NCBI GenBank assembly: GCA_934454405.1
Contig: CAKSFN010000001.1
Span: 1-64,000, forward strand
Source: an uncultured Eubacteriales bacterium
GTDB taxonomy: Bacteria; Bacillota; Clostridia; Oscillospirales; UBA644
Length of the DNA stretch: 64,000 nucleotides
Direction of reading: 5' to 3'
Positions within the stretch are counted from its first letter, which is position 1. Each line of letters opens with the position of its first letter. The notes under the pieces were generated by a model. The model did not search any database. It was not told the origin of the DNA and worked only from the letters and a program-made list of their open reading frames with translations. Shown here one piece after another: positions 34,260-42,716 of this stretch. Both the position numbers and the translations under genes were made by a program.

Positions 34260-34455
34260 CCGAAAAAATCGAATTTTTTGAAACTTTGCGTTTTTCTTCT
34301 TTCGGAATGCCTTTTGATTTTTGCCGTTTCGGCTGTATTTTCTCTTTTGATATGCTTTTTGATACTTTTTTCTGTCAAAAAGCTCATTTCAGCATTAAAA
34401 ATGTATCAAAATATGTTTCAAAATATATAAAAATGTGGAAAAATGTTTTTAGGGA

Positions 34456-34483
34456 TTGAAAAAAATTGAAAATCTGATATAAT
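34456..34483 (+). promoter_or_regulatory. Promoter of the Crp/Fnr-ABC operon
   Basis: TTGAAA (34456-34461) and TATAAT (34478-34483), 16-base spacer, preceded by about 200 bases of AT-rich sequence. The transcript would have a leader of about 265 bases before the regulator ATG at 34755. Confidence 0.55.
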
Positions 34484-34489
34484 TAAATA

Positions 34490-34754
34490 AATAAACAAAG
34501 GCGTTTATTTTATATGTTAACCGAATATTTGACACCCGACGGATCATTTGAAAGCGGATTACTTTCCGGTCTTCTGTGCAGGCCGAATATCCACATTGAA
34601 ATTTTGCGGCGGGCGCCGTTTTTTATATTGACGGAAAGCGGCGGGTTTTTTTGCGCGTCAGGGCGTTTTCGGCGCACGTTTTTTCAAGCGTTTGCCGGGA
34701 ATGTGTCATTGCTCGGTTTTCGTGTTCTTAAACGCGGAAATGAGGAAAAAAAGT
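34490..34754 (+). other. Long untranslated leader of the Crp/Fnr-ABC operon
   Basis: About 265 bases with no recognised riboswitch. An open frame from the ATG at 34514 runs to 34780 with a poor ribosome site and an arginine-rich, low-complexity product, so I do not call it a gene. The content is otherwise unexplained. Confidence 0.4.
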
Positions 34755-35363
34755 ATGAGACCCGAAGACATTCTGAATAAACTTTTTTTGTTCAACGGGG
34801 GCTCTGTTCGAGCGGAGGACGTCGAATTTGAGGGGAAAACCTTTGAAAAAGGTGAAAAAATTTATTCGACCGTCGATGAAAATAAAGGGATAGGCGTTCT
34901 TATCTCAGGCAAAGCCGTGTCTTTGCGGGTTGACGGCAGCCGTATACGGACGCTTGAAAAAGGTGACGTTTACGGCGCGGAGATGTTTTTCAGCGGTGAC
35001 AAACGCTTCAACGCGACATTTGTGGCTTATACAAAATGCATCGCCGCTTTTCTTCCGTATAAGTCCGTTATAGAAATTATGGAAAAAAACTCGTCGGCGA
35101 GCGCGAGCTTTCTGCGGTATCTGAGCGAGCGGATAGGGCAGCTTTACGAAACGCGTCCGGGTGATGTCGGCAGCAAAGCCGAAAGACTTATGCTCTTTCT
35201 TTCCGAAAGAAACAACAACGGCGTGTATAAGCTGAATTTCAGTCTCAGGGATCTTGCGTCCATCCTCGGCATGAGCCGCGCCGGACTTTATCGCGCGCTT
35301 GCGGAGCTTGAAAGCAACGGCTCCATCCGCCGCGATAAAAAGACCATCTACATTTTGGAGTGA
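34755..35363 (+). CDS. Crp/Fnr family transcriptional regulator
   Basis: A 202-residue regulator with an N-terminal cyclic-nucleotide-binding-like beta barrel (about 25-110, including EKGDVYGAEMFFSG) and a C-terminal helix-turn-helix: LRDLASILGMSRAGLYRALAE followed by the wing. The cAMP-contact Arg-Ser-Ala signature is absent, and there is no N-terminal cysteine cluster for an iron-sulphur cluster, so the effector is unknown. I chose the ATG at 34755 because GAGG sits nine bases upstream; earlier ATGs lack a ribosome site. It starts five bases before the substrate-binding protein gene and likely controls the operon. Confidence 0.85.
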   Translation: MRPEDILNKLFLFNGGSVRAEDVEFEGKTFEKGEKIYSTVDENKGIGVLISGKAVSLRVDGSRIRTLEKGDVYGAEMFFSGDKRFNATFVAYTKCIAAFLPYKSVIEIMEKNSSASASFLRYLSERIGQLYETRPGDVGSKAERLMLFLSERNNNGVYKLNFSLRDLASILGMSRAGLYRALAELESNGSIRRDKKTIYILE

Positions 35364-35368
35364 TATAA

Positions 35369-36394
35369 ATGAATATTAAAAAACTGATTGCCGCGGTTCT
35401 CGTTTTGACGCTTTGCGCTGCGTTTTTTGCCTCATGCGCGAAAAAAGACGAACCGAAAACGACGCCGTCTGCCGCCGAACCCACGTCGGAGACCTACGAA
35501 AGCGTCAAAATGAATATCGGCTGCATTTCGGGTCCCACGGGCATCGGAATGGCTTATCTTATGGGTGAAAACGACGAAAAGCGAACCGCTAACGAATATA
35601 AGTTTTCCGTTGCGACCTCTCCCGACGAAATAGTTTCGAAGTTTGCGAGCGGAGAGATAGACATCGCTTCCGTTCCGACCAACCTTGCGGCAAAATTGAA
35701 CGCGAAGCTGAACGGAAACGTGAAGATGCTTGCGCTGAATACCGGCTGCGTGCTTTATATTGCCGAAAAGGGCGATTCGATAAAGACAGTTGCAGACCTT
35801 AAAGGAAAAACCGTTTATTCAACAGGCGAGGGCGCGAATCCCGAATATGTTCTGCGTGCGGTTCTTTCGGCGAGCGGCAATGACCCCGATAAGGATGTGA
35901 CGCTCAAATTCGTTGCCGAAAACAGCGAGCTTGTGACTCTTCTTGCAAAAGGCGACGCGGAAGTCGCGCTCGTGCCCGAACCGTTTCTGACCACCGCCTG
36001 CGCAAAAGTCGAGGGACTTCGCTCCGCTTTGAGCATCGGCGATATCTGGAAAGACCTCGGAAAAGAGGGCAGCGTTTATATGGGCTGCGTTATCGCCAAA
36101 GCCGATTACGTCGAAAAGAATAAGGCTGCCGTCGATAAATTCCTCGAAGAATACAAGGTCAGCATCGAAAAGGCGAATTCGGAGACCTCCGCCGTTGCGG
36201 CTCTCTGCGAAAAATATAAAATAGTCGGCTCCGCGGCAGTCGCCGAAAAAGCCGCTCCGAAATGCGCTGTAACATTTATTCCTGGTTCGGAGTGTGAAAA
36301 AGCGTTGAGCGATTATTTCAAGGCGCTTTTCGAGCTTGACCCGACAAGCGTCGGGGGAGCCTTGCCCGAAAGCGGTTTTTGGTATGTCGGCTAA
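35369..36394 (+). CDS. ABC transporter substrate-binding lipoprotein (NMT1/SsuA-like)
   Basis: A 341-residue lipoprotein. The signal peptide ends at lipobox FASC (Cys near residue 23) and is followed by an acidic, Pro/Thr-rich linker. The mature protein has the bilobal fold of NMT1/SsuA-type proteins: IDIASVPTNLAAKL, VADLKGKTVYSTGEG, and a VPEPFLTTA segment that usually lines the ligand site. Family members bind sulfonates, nitrate or bicarbonate, thiamine precursors or riboflavin. The ligand here is unknown. It overlaps the permease gene by 11 bases. Confidence 0.85.
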   Translation: MNIKKLIAAVLVLTLCAAFFASCAKKDEPKTTPSAAEPTSETYESVKMNIGCISGPTGIGMAYLMGENDEKRTANEYKFSVATSPDEIVSKFASGEIDIASVPTNLAAKLNAKLNGNVKMLALNTGCVLYIAEKGDSIKTVADLKGKTVYSTGEGANPEYVLRAVLSASGNDPDKDVTLKFVAENSELVTLLAKGDAEVALVPEPFLTTACAKVEGLRSALSIGDIWKDLGKEGSVYMGCVIAKADYVEKNKAAVDKFLEEYKVSIEKANSETSAVAALCEKYKIVGSAAVAEKAAPKCAVTFIPGSECEKALSDYFKALFELDPTSVGGALPESGFWYVG

Positions 36395-37142
36395 GGTTAA
36401 AAAAATATTTCTTTCCGCGGCGGTCCTCGTTTTTTGGATCGCCGTTTGGGCTTTTGCGTCGTATATGATAGGGCTTGAGCTTTTGCTCCCCTCTCCGCTG
36501 AAAGTTCTGACGACGCTTTTCGAAAAAATCAGAACATCGGATTTTTGGCTTGCCGCAGGGCTTTCGCTGCTCCGTATAACCGTCGGATTTCTTTTCGGCG
36601 TGTGCGTCGGAGGACTGCTTGCCGTTCTTATGCACATCTCAAAAATCGCAAAAGCGCTGCTTTCTCCGATATTGCACATTGTCAAGGCGGCGCCCGTCGC
36701 GTCGTTCATAATCCTTGCCCTCGTTTGGATAAAAACAGACCTTCTCCCCGTTTTTATTTCGTTTTTGATGGTCGTTCCTCTTGTTTGCGCAAACGTCGCG
36801 GAGGGAATAGGGCAAACAGACCGCAAACTGCTCGAAGCGGCGCAGATATACCGTTTCGGCAGAAAAAGAACTTTTTCGGAGGTTTGGCTTCCGTCGGTCA
36901 GACCTTATGCGGTAAGCGCGTGCAGAACGGCGCTCGGCTTCGCGTGGAAATCAGGCGTTGCGGCAGAGGTTATATGCCGTCCCGACCGCTCGATAGGCGA
37001 CGCTCTTTATTCGTCAAAGCTTAATCTCGAAACCGCCGAGGTCATCGCGTATACCGTTGTTGTCATAATCATCAGCGTTCTGCTCGAAAAGCTTATGCTG
37101 CGGCTGCTTAAAGGAGAGGGAGAAAAGAATGTACGAGCTTAA
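36384..37142 (+). CDS. ABC transporter permease (SsuC/TauC-like)
   Basis: A 252-residue permease with six membrane segments. The EAA loop that contacts the ATPase is visible as EAAQIYRFGRKRTFSEVWLPSV. I chose the ATG at 36384, inside the last codons of the binding-protein gene, because the hydrophobic N-terminus starts there; the overlap indicates coupled translation. It overlaps the ATPase gene by 14 bases. Confidence 0.9.
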   Translation: MSAKVKKIFLSAAVLVFWIAVWAFASYMIGLELLLPSPLKVLTTLFEKIRTSDFWLAAGLSLLRITVGFLFGVCVGGLLAVLMHISKIAKALLSPILHIVKAAPVASFIILALVWIKTDLLPVFISFLMVVPLVCANVAEGIGQTDRKLLEAAQIYRFGRKRTFSEVWLPSVRPYAVSACRTALGFAWKSGVAAEVICRPDRSIGDALYSSKLNLETAEVIAYTVVVIIISVLLEKLMLRLLKGEGEKNVRA

Positions 37143-37704
37143 AAACATTGATTTTTCTTACGGCGACAAGTCTGTTTTGAAAGATTTTTCGCTTTCCCTG
37201 CCGCAGAAAGGCGCCGTTTGTCTTTTCGGCGCGTCGGGGCTCGGAAAAACCACGGTTCTGCGCCTTATCGCGGGGCTTGAAAAGCCTGATCGCGGAACGG
37301 TGGAAGGCTTTGAAAACAAGCGGATAACATATATTTTTCAGGAGGACAGACTTCTGCCGTGGCGTACCGCAAAGGAAAACGTCGCGCTTGCGCTTGCGAC
37401 AGAGCCCGATGCGGAGAGAAAGGCCGTTGCGCAGCTCTCGGCGCTCGGACTTGCAAACGACGCCGACCGCTATCCTTCTGAGATGAGCGGCGGAATGTGT
37501 CGCCGCGTCGCCGCCGCCCGAGCGCTGGCGCCCGAAAGCGATGTGCTTCTTGCCGACGAGCCTTTCACCGGGCTTGACGGCGAAAACCGCCGAATTCTTG
37601 CGTCCCTGCTGCGTAAAAAGGCGGAAGAAGGTCTTGTTCTGGTCGTCACGCACGACAACGGGGACGCCGCTCTGCTGAATGCCGAGGCGGTTTTTATAAA
37701 ATAA
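37129..37704 (+). CDS. ABC transporter ATPase (SsuB/TauB-like)
   Basis: A 191-residue ATPase, short for the SsuB/TauB group (about 240-260) because it lacks the C-terminal extension. Walker A is GASGLGKTT, the Q-loop is FQEDRLLPW, the signature is SGGMCRR (Met where Gln is usual) and Walker B is VLLADEPFTG. It completes the regulator-binding protein-permease-ATPase operon. A terminator follows at 37765. Confidence 0.9.
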   Translation: MYELKNIDFSYGDKSVLKDFSLSLPQKGAVCLFGASGLGKTTVLRLIAGLEKPDRGTVEGFENKRITYIFQEDRLLPWRTAKENVALALATEPDAERKAVAQLSALGLANDADRYPSEMSGGMCRRVAAARALAPESDVLLADEPFTGLDGENRRILASLLRKKAEEGLVLVVTHDNGDAALLNAEAVFIK

Positions 37705-37764
37705 GAAAGCAAAGAAATTGAGATTTCGCAAAAACCATACAAAATCAACGGTTTTGAAACCGCG

Positions 37765-37803
37765 AAAAAAAGTATCCCGACGTTTATCGGGATACTTTTT
37801 TTA
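37765..37803. terminator. Bidirectional intrinsic terminator
   Basis: AAAAAGTATCCCGA pairs with TCGGGATACTTTTT around CGTTTA. It separates the ABC operon from the DUF4091 lipoprotein gene on the other strand. Confidence 0.9.
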
Positions 37804-37823
37804 TGAGTATAAAGATATGTTTT

Positions 37824-40520
37824 TTATTTTATTCCCGCGTTTTCTTTGAGCGACGGATCCTGAGCGGTCTTGTTTATCAGCTGTATGTCTGAAACCGTTA
37901 CGGTCATTTTTCCTGCCTTCGCGGGCGTTATTCTGATACTGCGGACTCTCTTTCTCAACGCGTTGTTGATAAAAGTTTCCGTCATCGGGATATCCACGTA
38001 CATACCGGAGGTTGTCGGTTCTATCTCCAAAGTCCACGGTGTGGTGGTCGTGCGAACCGCAAAGAACATTCTGTCCGTCGTATCCGAGCCTTCCTTGGAA
38101 ATCCTGATCCTGATATGCGTGTATTGCGAAAGGTCAACGTCCGTATCCACCGCGGAAGCAGGAATCTCAAAGTATTTTTCCGTTTCCGTCAGATGCGCCG
38201 TTATCTTGCCGTTTTCAACTGTCACGGGCGTTTTTTTGTTCGCCGCGACGATGGCTTCCTCGTTGCCCTCTATCTTTACGAACTGCTTTATCGCGTTCAG
38301 CTTATCCGCAAACACGAAAACGGAGCTCTCTTTGTCTCCCACGGAAACCGTGTATTCGTTGAGCCCTGTTGTTTCATTAACGGCAACCTTCTTCTCGTAT
38401 ACGCCGTTCGAGCCGGAAACGGTTTCGCCGTTCACCTTCACCGTGTCGCTTCCGTTTGTGAAGATACGGATAACGCCTTCGTTCGCCTTCGCCGTCATAA
38501 AGCACAAAAAGTCATCGTCCGCCGTGATAAGTTCAGCAAGCTTTTCTCTGGTGTAGTAAAGTCTCTGCGTGTCAAGCGTCCATTCGCAGGTGCTCTTGAA
38601 AAGCCCGTCGAAGAACATTTGAAGAACCTCGTCCGCGGTTATGTTCAGGTTATATTTTTTGATAAGCGCGTTGACCTTCTGCTCGTAGAGCCACAGGTAC
38701 TCGTAATCTTCCATTCCGTCGCGCATAACTTCAAGTCTTATCGTCGGAACGGGAACATTTTCATCGATTATTCCGTCGTTCTCTTTGCCTATCATTATGA
38801 TGTACCCGTCGCCCGCGGGGTCGGAATTCGCGCTGTTTCCGTCGCCGCTTCCCGCAAGATGCGCGTAGGGGTTTATCCACGGGTTCGGGTCGGGATGCTC
38901 CGCGTTCGTGCCCCTGTCCGCGGACGTTGCGGCATAGCAGAAGTAACCGTCTATATCATAGTCGTATTCTATCCAATGCAGTATTCTTGCGGCTGAGGAA
39001 TAGGAGTCTATGTGCGTGTTTATCGCGGGATAGGTCGGCCAGTTGCAGGTATAGAACCACAGCTCCTGCCCGTGCTTGTGCAGGTCTTCCGTGTCGCCCG
39101 CAACAAAATTCGAGGGCTTTATGCACCACGCGCCGGGCAGGTATCTCACCTTTTGCCCGTCCGCGCTTGTTGCCGCAGGGATCTTTTCGTCGAACGTAAC
39201 AACGCTTTTTATCCACGGCAGCTCGCTGTTGACGTCGCCGTTGAATTGAAGCACGTCGTTTGCCCAGTTCGGTCCGAGCTGGTATTTCGGCTCGTCGTGC
39301 GTCAGCGCGTACATCTTGCCGTTGAGGTTCGTTTGCGCAAGCGCCGCAAGAGTTTGCTTGAAATCGTCGTTGAAAATATGTTTCTTATACTTCTTGAATG
39401 CGTTGTTCAGATCTTCGCGGTTGCATTTCGGACAGATATCGTTTTCGGGAGCTTCCGCTTTCGAATAAAGAGATCCGCAATAATCGCAGTATTTGCCGCC
39501 GTTTTCGGCGCCGCAGGCTTTGCAGACATAATCCTCGGGCAGCGTTTTTCCCGTACAGAACGTTCTGCAATTCCGACAGATCCAATTCTGAAATTTTTCC
39601 GCATCCGCGCCGCAGTCGGGACAAACGAAATCATCCGCAAGGCTGTCCGTGACCGCCTCGTATCCGCAGTCCGAACATTTCCAGACCGTTTTGTTAACTC
39701 TTCGGTAATTCAGGTTGAAGAAAGCCGATGTCGTTATATCGTCGTCAACATTCGGAAGCACTGAAAGGTAATCGTCGGTCGATTTGTAAACGCGGTAATC
39801 CTCCTCGTTGACAGGCAGATAAAAGCCCGTAAGTCTGTATTCTTTCAGAAAATCGTAATACTGGGCGCGCTGTCCTTCGTAATCGTTCAGCCCGTAGAGC
39901 GCGTATCCGTTTTTGAAATGCACTTCGTCGGGAATATCAAAATCCCAAACGGTGCAGGTCACGGGAATCTCAAGCGTTTTAATATCGGTCTCAACCGTCA
40001 CTTTTCCCGTGTATCTGCCTGCGGGAAGCCCCTTTCCGGCTTTGACCGTCAGCCAGTATCCCTGATTGTCGCCCTTTGCAACGGGCAGACCGTCCGCATA
40101 ATGAGCAAGGTCGTATTTCTGCTCGATAAGCGCGTCGGGATAGTAGCCGTCGGGATAGCCGTTATATGTATAATAATGCACATCGATGTACATATAATGC
40201 TGACGGTAAACGGAAATATCCGACGCGGGAAGAACTGCGCTGCCGTTATCGTTTGCAAGGTCGCTTACAGTAACGTTTTTGACTTTGAAATCCTGCGTCG
40301 CGCTGCTCAGCACGAACTGCATTCCCTCTCTCTCGTTTCGCGCAAGGCTTACGGAAAGCTCGCTTTCCGCCGCTATCGGAAGCTTTTCCTCTCTGCGTAT
40401 CTTCGTCAGGTTGTCAAAGACCGCGACGCGGAGATCCTCAGGAACCCTGTAGATGGCGCAGGACGCGAAAAGCGTCGCGCAAAGAGCCGCGAGCAGGACG
40501 CCCGCCGTAATTTTTTTCAT
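37824..40520 (-). CDS. DUF4091-type lipoprotein with three CxxC-X14-CxxC modules
   Basis: An 898-residue lipoprotein: signal peptide with lipobox FASC (Cys21), an N-terminal beta domain (about 25-195), then a GH-like barrel region typical of DUF4091, ending with EVMRDGMEDYEYLWLYE (about residue 620), and C-terminal beta domains. Inside the barrel, residues 282-366 contain thirteen cysteines; twelve form three modules CxxC-X14-CxxC (Cys282/285-300/303, 315/318-333/336, 345/348-363/366). The first, WKCSDCGYEAV then ADDFVCPDCGA, looks like a short rubredoxin or zinc ribbon. I know of no DUF4091 protein with such an insert. It is anchored outside the cell, perhaps acting on glycans; metal binding is inferred. 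A terminator separates it from the ABC operon. Confidence 0.8.
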   Translation of the reverse strand: MKKITAGVLLAALCATLFASCAIYRVPEDLRVAVFDNLTKIRREEKLPIAAESELSVSLARNEREGMQFVLSSATQDFKVKNVTVSDLANDNGSAVLPASDISVYRQHYMYIDVHYYTYNGYPDGYYPDALIEQKYDLAHYADGLPVAKGDNQGYWLTVKAGKGLPAGRYTGKVTVETDIKTLEIPVTCTVWDFDIPDEVHFKNGYALYGLNDYEGQRAQYYDFLKEYRLTGFYLPVNEEDYRVYKSTDDYLSVLPNVDDDITTSAFFNLNYRRVNKTVWKCSDCGYEAVTDSLADDFVCPDCGADAEKFQNWICRNCRTFCTGKTLPEDYVCKACGAENGGKYCDYCGSLYSKAEAPENDICPKCNREDLNNAFKKYKKHIFNDDFKQTLAALAQTNLNGKMYALTHDEPKYQLGPNWANDVLQFNGDVNSELPWIKSVVTFDEKIPAATSADGQKVRYLPGAWCIKPSNFVAGDTEDLHKHGQELWFYTCNWPTYPAINTHIDSYSSAARILHWIEYDYDIDGYFCYAATSADRGTNAEHPDPNPWINPYAHLAGSGDGNSANSDPAGDGYIIMIGKENDGIIDENVPVPTIRLEVMRDGMEDYEYLWLYEQKVNALIKKYNLNITADEVLQMFFDGLFKSTCEWTLDTQRLYYTREKLAELITADDDFLCFMTAKANEGVIRIFTNGSDTVKVNGETVSGSNGVYEKKVAVNETTGLNEYTVSVGDKESSVFVFADKLNAIKQFVKIEGNEEAIVAANKKTPVTVENGKITAHLTETEKYFEIPASAVDTDVDLSQYTHIRIRISKEGSDTTDRMFFAVRTTTTPWTLEIEPTTSGMYVDIPMTETFINNALRKRVRSIRITPAKAGKMTVTVSDIQLINKTAQDPSLKENAGIK

Positions 40521-40543
40521 TGGTTTTTCCTCCGTTAAAAAGT

Positions 40544-40936
40544 TTAAAGAATCTGGCAGAACTCAACTTCTTCTCCGCTCGGTCCCGCAATCTTGAAATA
40601 ACGAACACCGTTGTCAAACACGGTCGGAATGCCCTCGATACCGTTCGTCGTTATTTTATATCCGCCGTCAACCGCTTTTTTGTAGTCCGCTTCGATATCC
40701 GTTGAGTCGTAAGCAACGTGGTCTGGCTTTTTCGCCGCCTCTGCGGAAAGAGTTTTATCCTCGTAAACTTCGTAGGTCATCGCTCCGCTGCGGATAAAGA
40801 CAATGGGAGTCAGACCGTCGGGCGTCACGGTTCTGTGAATGACCTCAAAACCGAGATCTTCCGTATAAAACTTCACCGTTGCGTCGATGTCGGGCGTGGC
40901 AAAGCCGAGATGCTGAAATTTCGCGTTTGTCAACAT
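40544..40936 (-). CDS. VOC family protein (glyoxalase/bleomycin resistance fold)
   Basis: A 130-residue VOC-fold protein. Typical elements are FQHLGFATPDIDATVKFYTE at the N-terminus, the central PDHVAYDSTD, and GEEVEFCQIL at the C-terminus with the metal-ligand Glu. The two halves form paired beta-alpha-beta modules that hold a metal in glyoxalase I, dioxygenases and resistance proteins. Function is unassigned. Its start overlaps the stop of the HAD gene by seven bases, so both belong to one transcript. Confidence 0.85.
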   Translation of the reverse strand: MLTNAKFQHLGFATPDIDATVKFYTEDLGFEVIHRTVTPDGLTPIVFIRSGAMTYEVYEDKTLSAEAAKKPDHVAYDSTDIEADYKKAVDGGYKITTNGIEGIPTVFDNGVRYFKIAGPSGEEVEFCQIL

Positions 40937-41628
40937 GGTTTTTCCTCCTGTAATATACCGTAAAGCTGTTTTAATTCCGTAATTTTATATGTCGGCCGCA
41001 AATTCTCGGGGCAGACTCTGTTTTCGCGGTCAAACCAGCAGGTATCAATGCCTGCGTTTATGCCGCCCTGAATGTCCGATGAAAGACTGTCTCCTATCAG
41101 AAGCGCCTTTTTCGCGTCAAAGCCGGGGATATGCCCTTCGACATAGTCGAAAAACGCCTTTTCGGGCTTGTTTGCGCCCAGCTGCTCCGATATAAATGTG
41201 TTTCGCACAAGTCGGTCAAGCCCGGACTCCCTCATTCGCCGCACCTGAGTTTGAGCAAGCCCGTTCGTCACCACGTATATCTCGTAACGCTTTCCGAGAT
41301 CTTCAAGCAGTTCGCGCGCGCCCGCAACGGTCTCATGCCCCTCTTCAAGGTATTTTCTGTATATGTTTTCGGCAAGCGTTCCGTCCGCGTTTATGCCTTC
41401 CTGCTTAAAAAATATCCCGAAACGCGTATAAAGAAGCTCGTCGCGCGTCAACTCTCCCTCGTCGAGCCGTTTCCAAAGACTTTTGTTCAGAGCGGCGTAT
41501 CTTTGCCTTAAACCGTCGTCAAGCGTCAGCCCGAGCGCCGTGAACATTTTTGTCAGTCCGTCGCGTTCCGCCGCCGCAAAATCGAGGAGCGTATCGTCTG
41601 CGTCAAAAAGTAAAAAAACGTATTTCAT
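40930..41628 (-). CDS. HAD phosphatase, YjjG-like nucleotidase
   Basis: A 232-residue HAD hydrolase. Motif I is DADDTLLDF, with the YjjG-type small cap beginning nearby; motif II is YVVTNGLAQTQ, motif III Lys is in NKPEKAFFDY, and motif IV is LIGDSLSSDIQGG followed by TCWFD. These match the YjjG/YfnB family, which dephosphorylates non-canonical pyrimidine nucleotides such as 5-halogenated dUMP. The assignment to YjjG over another HAD subclass is likely, not certain. It precedes the VOC gene on the same transcript. Confidence 0.85.
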   Translation of the reverse strand: MKYVFLLFDADDTLLDFAAAERDGLTKMFTALGLTLDDGLRQRYAALNKSLWKRLDEGELTRDELLYTRFGIFFKQEGINADGTLAENIYRKYLEEGHETVAGARELLEDLGKRYEIYVVTNGLAQTQVRRMRESGLDRLVRNTFISEQLGANKPEKAFFDYVEGHIPGFDAKKALLIGDSLSSDIQGGINAGIDTCWFDRENRVCPENLRPTYKITELKQLYGILQEEKPC

Positions 41629-41664
41629 CGGTATCCTCGCAAGTCAAATACTGTATACATATTG

Positions 41665-41693
41665 ATTATATCACAAAGTAACCGTAATTTCAA
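41665..41693 (-). promoter_or_regulatory. Sigma-A promoter of the HAD-VOC operon
   Basis: TTGAAA (41688-41693) and TATAAT (41665-41670) on the minus strand, 17-base spacer. Confidence 0.75.
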
Positions 41694-41704
41694 TATCTTA
41701 ACTA

Positions 41705-41733
41705 TTGAAAAATCGGAAAATGTATTGTATAAT
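41705..41733 (+). promoter_or_regulatory. Sigma-A promoter of the Nudix gene
   Basis: TTGAAA (41705-41710) and TATAAT (41728-41733), 17-base spacer. It is 12 bases from the divergent HAD promoter's -35 box. Confidence 0.75.
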
Positions 41734-41784
41734 TATAACAAGATGAAATATGCGCGCGCAAAAATTCCGATAGGGGAACGGACA

Positions 41785-42249
41785 ATGAAAAACACAACGC
41801 TTATCTATATCGAAAAGGACGGAAAGACCCTTTTGCTTCACCGCACCAAAAAGAAAAATGACCTGAATCACGACCTTTGGGTCGGTATAGGCGGTCATTG
41901 CGAGGAGGGCGAAAGCCCCGAAGACTGCGCTTTGCGCGAAGCGAAGGAGGAAACGGGGCTGACGCTGACGGAGTATAAATACCGCGGCGTTGTGACGTTC
42001 GTTTCGGATAAATACGAGGGCGAATATATGCATCTTTTCACCGCCGCCGGTTTTGTCGGAGATATTATCGAATGCGACGAGGGCGATCTCGAATGGATAG
42101 AGAACGAACGCGTGCTTTCTCTCCCCGCGTGGGAGGGCGACCGCATTTTTCTCGAACTGCTCCGCAAAAACGAGCCGTTTTTCTCCCTTAAACTCGTTTA
42201 TGAGGGTTCAACCCTTGCGGAAGCGGTACTGAACGGTAAAAGACTTTGA
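41785..42249 (+). CDS. Nudix hydrolase, MutT/8-oxo-dGTPase-like
   Basis: A 154-residue Nudix protein. The Nudix box is GHCEEGESPEDCALREAKEE followed by TGL, with all catalytic glutamates present. The N-terminus (NTTLIYIEKDGKTLLLHRTKK) is that of MutT/YtkD-type nucleotide pyrophosphatases, which clear oxidised dGTP. I chose the ATG at 41785 because AGGGGAA precedes it and the family starts there. Terminator at 42279. It may also cleave other nucleoside diphosphates. Confidence 0.9.
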   Translation: MKNTTLIYIEKDGKTLLLHRTKKKNDLNHDLWVGIGGHCEEGESPEDCALREAKEETGLTLTEYKYRGVVTFVSDKYEGEYMHLFTAAGFVGDIIECDEGDLEWIENERVLSLPAWEGDRIFLELLRKNEPFFSLKLVYEGSTLAEAVLNGKRL

Positions 42250-42278
42250 TTTTTTCGTCTGATTAAAAACGATAACAA

Positions 42279-42322
42279 CGGGGCTGTAAGAAACTTGCGT
42301 TTTTTACAGCTCCCGTTTTTTT
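42279..42322 (+). terminator. Nudix terminator (GGGGCTGT-type hairpin)
   Basis: CGGGGCTGTAAGAAA and TTTTTACAGCTCCCG with one mismatch each side, followed by seven T. It abuts the palindromic repeat at 42332. Confidence 0.75.
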
Positions 42323-42331
42323 GCAGTAGCC

Positions 42332-42713
42332 AAGGCTGACGGATACGGCGCAGACCGAAAAAACAAAAAATAAAAATCAAAAACAGGCGTCATTAAAAAA
42401 AAGTAACGGGTCTTAAAAAGGTAAAAAACCTTTTCAAGACACACTTTATATTTCTTTTCGTTTTTCGGTCTGCGCCTGTTTTTAAGTGCAGTAGCCAAGG
42501 CTGTCGGGACGGATGCAGAGTCGGCGAATATCCGACCGATAGGCGTACATGGGTACGTCGAGGGAGGATTTCGTCGAGAGAAAAACGAAAAATAAAAATC
42601 AAAAACAGGCGTCATTAAAAAAAGTAACGGGTCTTAAAAAGGCAAAAAACCTTTTCAAGACCCATATAAATTTTTCTTTTCGTTTTTCGGTCTGCGCCGT
42701 ATCCGTCAGCCTT
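42332..42713. repeat. 382-bp palindromic composite repeat
   Basis: The element is bounded by a perfect inverted repeat of about 32 bases: AAGGCTGACGGATACGGCGC continuing to 42363, mirrored at 42682-42713. Inside are two direct copies of about 120 bases (about 42356-42475 and 42579-42698, roughly 90% identical), each with hairpin GGGTCTTAAAAAGG / CCTTTTCAAGACC. Between the copies lies a core with GGCGTACATGGGTACGTCGAG-type sequence, nearly the same as the core of copy A at 28530. GCAGTAGCCAAGGCTG occurs twice (42323, 42488). There is no believable ORF. It ends three bases before the DUF1846 stop. Confidence 0.75.
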
Positions 42714-42716
42714 CTG

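Noticed and set aside
34218..34430. 70-residue hydrophobic open frame between the rplU and Crp/Fnr promoters
   Set aside because: It starts inside the rplU promoter region, lacks a ribosome site and lies in AT-rich sequence that yields hydrophobic codons by chance.
37824..40520. Cellulosomal or secreted enzyme related to the dockerin protein
   Set aside because: No dockerin, cohesin or carbohydrate-binding module was seen in the DUF4091 lipoprotein, so I do not link the two genes.
42304..42615. 103-residue open frame with a repeated MTPVFDFYF segment
   Set aside because: The repetition comes from the direct repeats of the palindromic element; no ribosome site and arbitrary composition.
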